Source: Chloroflexota bacterium (lineage in GTDB: Bacteria; Chloroflexota; UBA5177; JANWHV01). Taken from it: a stretch of 9,324 nt of DNA. Below the pieces are notes generated by a model. That model was not told the DNA's origin and did no database searches. It saw only the letters and a list, made by a program, of their open reading frames with translations. The DNA lies in contig JANWHV010000054.1 of assembly GCA_025450255.1 (NCBI GenBank), positions 1-9,324 on the forward strand, in the 5' to 3' direction. Below are positions 6,867 through 9,324 of this stretch, piece by piece. The translations under genes were made by a program, and so were the position numbers. How positions within the stretch are numbered: position 1 is the first letter of the stretch; every line of letters starts with the position of its first letter.

Positions 6867-8511
6867 TAGTTTCCATAAGCAGCGATCGAAGGCCGGTTAT
6901 CGGCTTTCGCACTTGCCGGCGCAGCAGTCCCAACCGCGAAGGATTGTTCACCAACACCGCAAGTACGGTTCCAGCATGCACTGGAGAAATCAACAGGGCA
7001 GCTCGCTCGGATTCAAGTGCAACCGTACCCGTCTCGCCAAGGCCTTGTCCGCTTGCTCCCTTTCTCGCAGCCGCGAACACCGCGGCAATATTACTATCGA
7101 TATTGAGGTCACCGTTCTCCGCGCCCGCCGTCATCAGGGCGGATCCGTCTTGCCCGACCAGCTTTACGAACACAACGTCCGAAAGCCCCATAAGCTCGCC
7201 TACAAGATCCTGGGCGCGGGATTCCTGAAGCGGTGAAATCGCCGACGGTCGGTACACCGGAAGCTCAACATCCTCGGGAAGGTTTATCGTGGTGTCACGC
7301 GAGTCAAACGACTGCATTCCGAGCTCTTCGGCGTCCACCAGTTCCGCGGTTGAGAACACATGCGTTTCAAAGCCGGTATCGGGTAAATCGAAATCCTCAA
7401 CGATTCGTGTCGCGTCAAAATCCGGCACCGTGCCGCTCGCCATGATACGGTCCGCGGCAACACCGTCGTACGAAGCCAAACCGGCGCCGTCGTTTAGCCG
7501 CCCGATATTGTCCTGTACATCGCCCCGCCGCGGATCTGGCCGCTCAACTATCGGCGCTCTCACCTGGAGGAGGTTAGGGTCGAACGACACCGCGCCCAGA
7601 GGCGTGCCTTGCTCGGCCGGTGGCGGCAGCGGACCAGTAGTGAACGTCGGCTTCGGCGTTTGCGCGGCTGCCGCGCCGAGATCCGCGACCGTGCCTGGCA
7701 GGCCGCGCGGCACCGATTCGCCACGAAGAATCGCCCGTATATCAAGAGACTGCGCGGCCGATGCGGCGACCGCGCCAGGTAGTTCGGGACGGCGGGCGGG
7801 CGGGGTTGCCCGGCCGGCACTCGGCGTATCGGGAGCGTCCGGTGCAACCGTGAAGCCACCGGCAACGTTTCCTGGCAGCCCGAGCCGCCCAGCCTGCCTG
7901 GACGGGCTTTCCGGCGCGGCATCGTCCAGCCCAAGACTGGCCCTGCTAGGCGCCGCGGGGTCCGTGCTGACCTGCCCAGGCAAACCAAGACGGGCGCCCT
8001 GTTGGCTTGGAGATGAAGGCGCGTCATGGCTCGACCCGGTAAAACGGGCCGCCAATGGATTCAATCCTTCGCCGGGATTCGCAAAGATCGTGCCCTGTTT
8101 CTCGGCGGGGCGGACCGTGCCAACGCCCATCCCAGGTAAGGCGAGCCGTGGTGGCTTCGGTCCTCCCGTTGCAGCCTGTTGCGAATGGCCGACCAAGCCT
8201 TGAATCCTGGCGCCTATGCCGGGGCGTCCGCCGACCGTTGAGGTGCCGTTATCACCGTGCGACTCACGCTTGTACGCGTCCATCGGGTCGTCGTCGAAGG
8301 TTGGTGGGGCTACTACCTCCTTGAAGGAGGCGGTTGAGCTGAGAGTGATCTTCGAGAGCCGATCGTTCAGATCAACGCCGGAGAAATTTTGTGTCACCAC
8401 CGCGCCCGAGTTGCCTCTGATGGCCGGCCGCGCTGTCCCCAGGGCCATAACAATACCGATAATCGGAAATAGGAGGAGGACCATCGCGAGGATAATCACA
8501 ATACTGACCAA
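6856..8511 (-). CDS. Membrane-anchored Roadblock/LC7-domain protein with LPG-repeat linker
   Basis: A 551-residue protein in three parts. Residues 1-24 form one hydrophobic membrane segment (VIILAMVLLLFPIIGIVMAL), an anchor or uncleaved signal. Residues about 65-425 are low-complexity, rich in Pro, Ala, Gly and Ser, and carry LPG five times (125, 177, 212, 244, 271), mostly as R-x-x-LPG-x-V. Residues about 430-540 resemble a Roadblock/LC7 domain, with FVKLVGQDGSALMTAG, ALLISPVHAGTVLAVLV and a terminal helix. Roadblock proteins dimerise and regulate Ras-like GTPases such as MglA, or serve as scaffolds. With one N-terminal anchor the domain could face the cytoplasm, though topology is not certain. 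TTG is the start, supported by GAGGAGG eight to nine bases upstream. The gene overlaps obg by 11 bases, hinting at a GTPase-linked role. I know no name for this architecture. Confidence 0.88.
   Translation of the reverse strand: MVSIVIILAMVLLLFPIIGIVMALGTARPAIRGNSGAVVTQNFSGVDLNDRLSKITLSSTASFKEVVAPPTFDDDPMDAYKRESHGDNGTSTVGGRPGIGARIQGLVGHSQQAATGGPKPPRLALPGMGVGTVRPAEKQGTIFANPGEGLNPLAARFTGSSHDAPSSPSQQGARLGLPGQVSTDPAAPSRASLGLDDAAPESPSRQAGRLGLPGNVAGGFTVAPDAPDTPSAGRATPPARRPELPGAVAASAAQSLDIRAILRGESVPRGLPGTVADLGAAAAQTPKPTFTTGPLPPPAEQGTPLGAVSFDPNLLQVRAPIVERPDPRRGDVQDNIGRLNDGAGLASYDGVAADRIMASGTVPDFDATRIVEDFDLPDTGFETHVFSTAELVDAEELGMQSFDSRDTTINLPEDVELPVYRPSAISPLQESRAQDLVGELMGLSDVVFVKLVGQDGSALMTAGAENGDLNIDSNIAAVFAAARKGASGQGLGETGTVALESERAALLISPVHAGTVLAVLVNNPSRLGLLRRQVRKPITGLRSLLMETSVS
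7864..8013 (-). repeat. Imperfect internal repeat in the Roadblock protein linker
   Basis: Two near-identical 15-residue units lie in the disordered linker: residues 167-181 (SPSQQGARLGLPGQV, 7969-8013) and 202-216 (SPSRQAGRLGLPGNV, 7864-7908), matching at 11 of 15 positions. Between them SRASLGLDDAAP resembles a degraded unit. Looser LPG copies lie at residues 125, 244 and 271. The pattern suggests tandem duplication followed by drift, with the RLGLPG core kept. Confidence 0.7.
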
Positions 8512-8569
8512 GGAGCACCCCTCCTCGTTAGGCGGCCTTTACAGCGCCAATTCAAGATAACGTGGGTGC

Positions 8570-8578
8570 ATTGTAGCA
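8570..8578 (-). promoter_or_regulatory. Candidate extended -10 promoter for the Roadblock-obg pair
   Basis: On the minus strand TGCTACAAT fits the extended -10 form TGnTATAAT, with TACAAT matching five of six bases. No good -35 box is found at 16-18 bases, as is often acceptable for extended -10 promoters. It sits in the 112-base gap between the radical SAM gene and the Roadblock gene, with an expected start about 50 bases before the TTG codon. Confidence 0.4.
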
Positions 8579-8623
8579 TGAGGTCCGCACGGGAGTAACC
8601 TATTGCAACTAGCCAATTCGGTT

Positions 8624-9324
8624 CTAAACCGTGACGATTGGAGTGGCGGACCGTGTCCAGGCGTGTGTCGCGACGCGGACGCCCGTAGAACGCAGTGACC
8701 GCAGCAGTGTTTCTATGCCGCGCGGCATGCCCGCTGGAGTCGGGACCGAATCCACGAGCATTTCGCGATCGATATTGAGCGTACGGACCTGCACCTCGTC
8801 GACGCCTTCGGTGACGATCAGATCCTGCAATGCCTCCATCTCGTCAGCGCAGTCGGTGTAGCCAGGGAAAGTAAGGAGGTTCAAGGCCACCCAGACTCCG
8901 GACCTCGAACACAATCGAATGGAGTGGCGCACATCGGCGAGCGTATAACCGCGCGGCTTGTAGTACGCCGCGTAATTGGCATCACCCGCCGAAAAAATAC
9001 TGACGCGGATCCGGTGCAGCCCCGCGTCGACGATTTCCTTGAGGCCGTTGGTATGCCAGCCGTTCGTGTTCATATTGATAAACCCACCGTGCTCGCCGTG
9101 GGCCGGCAAGCGCTCGCGGACCAAGCGCACGGCGCGGGCGATCGCCCGCCACCGATTCAGCGGATCGCCTTCGCAGCCCTGCCCAAAGCTTATGATCCGG
9201 TCGGGGCTGCCACTGAGATGCGCGATCGCGAGATCGGCAAGCTGCTCGGAGCTTGGGGCTATGCGCAGGCGCGCCTGCGGCGACGGCACGTCGCCCAGTT
9301 GTTCCGAAATGCAACCGACGCACT
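8624..9324 (-). CDS. Radical SAM domain protein, 5' end outside window
   Basis: The reading frame enters from the right edge and gives 232 visible residues. The first visible residues are CVGC, read as the second and third cysteines of a CxxxCxxC [4Fe-4S] motif; the first cysteine lies outside. ISFGQGCEGDPLNRW, then INMNTNGWHTNGLKEIVDAGL and IRVSIFSAGDANY, follow the usual radical SAM barrel order of GEP-like glycine motif, strand-4 TNG and strand-5 segment. Such enzymes cleave SAM to a 5'-deoxyadenosyl radical; the substrate is unknown. No C-terminal auxiliary cluster or SPASM cysteine array is seen before the stop. An internal GTG at 9289 is not the start, because the CVGC segment upstream is in frame. 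The gene lies 112 bases upstream of the Roadblock gene on the same strand. Confidence 0.87.
   Translation of the reverse strand, partial: CVGCISEQLGDVPSPQARLRIAPSSEQLADLAIAHLSGSPDRIISFGQGCEGDPLNRWRAIARAVRLVRERLPAHGEHGGFINMNTNGWHTNGLKEIVDAGLHRIRVSIFSAGDANYAAYYKPRGYTLADVRHSIRLCSRSGVWVALNLLTFPGYTDCADEMEALQDLIVTEGVDEVQVRTLNIDREMLVDSVPTPAGMPRGIETLLRSLRSTGVRVATHAWTRSATPIVTV

Noticed and set aside
7289..8203. Long plus-strand frame of about 300 codons opposite the Roadblock gene
   Set aside because: It is the antisense shadow of the Pro/Ala-rich linker; such composition leaves the opposite strand open. The minus-strand frame has a membrane segment, a Roadblock domain and a ribosome binding site.

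Overview
The window is GC-rich bacterial DNA carrying eight protein genes and one strongly recognisable riboswitch. A SAM-I riboswitch, a MoaD-like carrier beside a threonine-synthase-family enzyme, a bifunctional-nuclease-domain protein, an Obg GTPase with its OCT domain and frequent GTG/TTG starts together suggest a deep-branching Gram-positive-like or Chloroflexota-type bacterium. This placement is inference from gene content and needs a phylogeny. Nothing points to phage, plasmid or insertion-sequence DNA.

Left part (1-2350, minus strand). A sigma70-like promoter near 2319-2348 is followed by a SAM-I riboswitch aptamer (2184-2285), an unusually long expression platform and an intrinsic terminator with a T6 run (2060-2095). 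Next come a threonine-synthase-family PLP enzyme (773-2032) and a 91-residue ubiquitin-like sulfur carrier ending in Gly-Gly (411-686). Control by SAM, the paired sulfur carrier and altered PLP-site motifs suggest the enzyme may make a sulfur amino acid (homocysteine or related) rather than, or as well as, threonine. This is the most interesting system here. No gene is recognised in 1-410.

Middle part (2420-5472, plus strand). A bifunctional nuclease family protein (2497-2967) overlaps an ornithine cyclodeaminase/mu-crystallin family dehydrogenase (2967-3941) by one base. A PPK2-type polyphosphate kinase (4093-4920) follows, then an unrecognised small alpha/beta protein (5020-5472).

Right part (5526-9324, minus strand, convergent with the middle part). 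In transcription order: the C-terminal part of a radical SAM enzyme cut by the window edge (8624-9324); a membrane-anchored protein with a long disordered linker carrying five LPG motifs and a C-terminal Roadblock/LC7 domain (6856-8511); and the ribosome-assembly GTPase Obg (5526-6866), which overlaps the Roadblock gene by 11 bases. Roadblock domains usually partner small GTPases, so its coupling to obg deserves attention.
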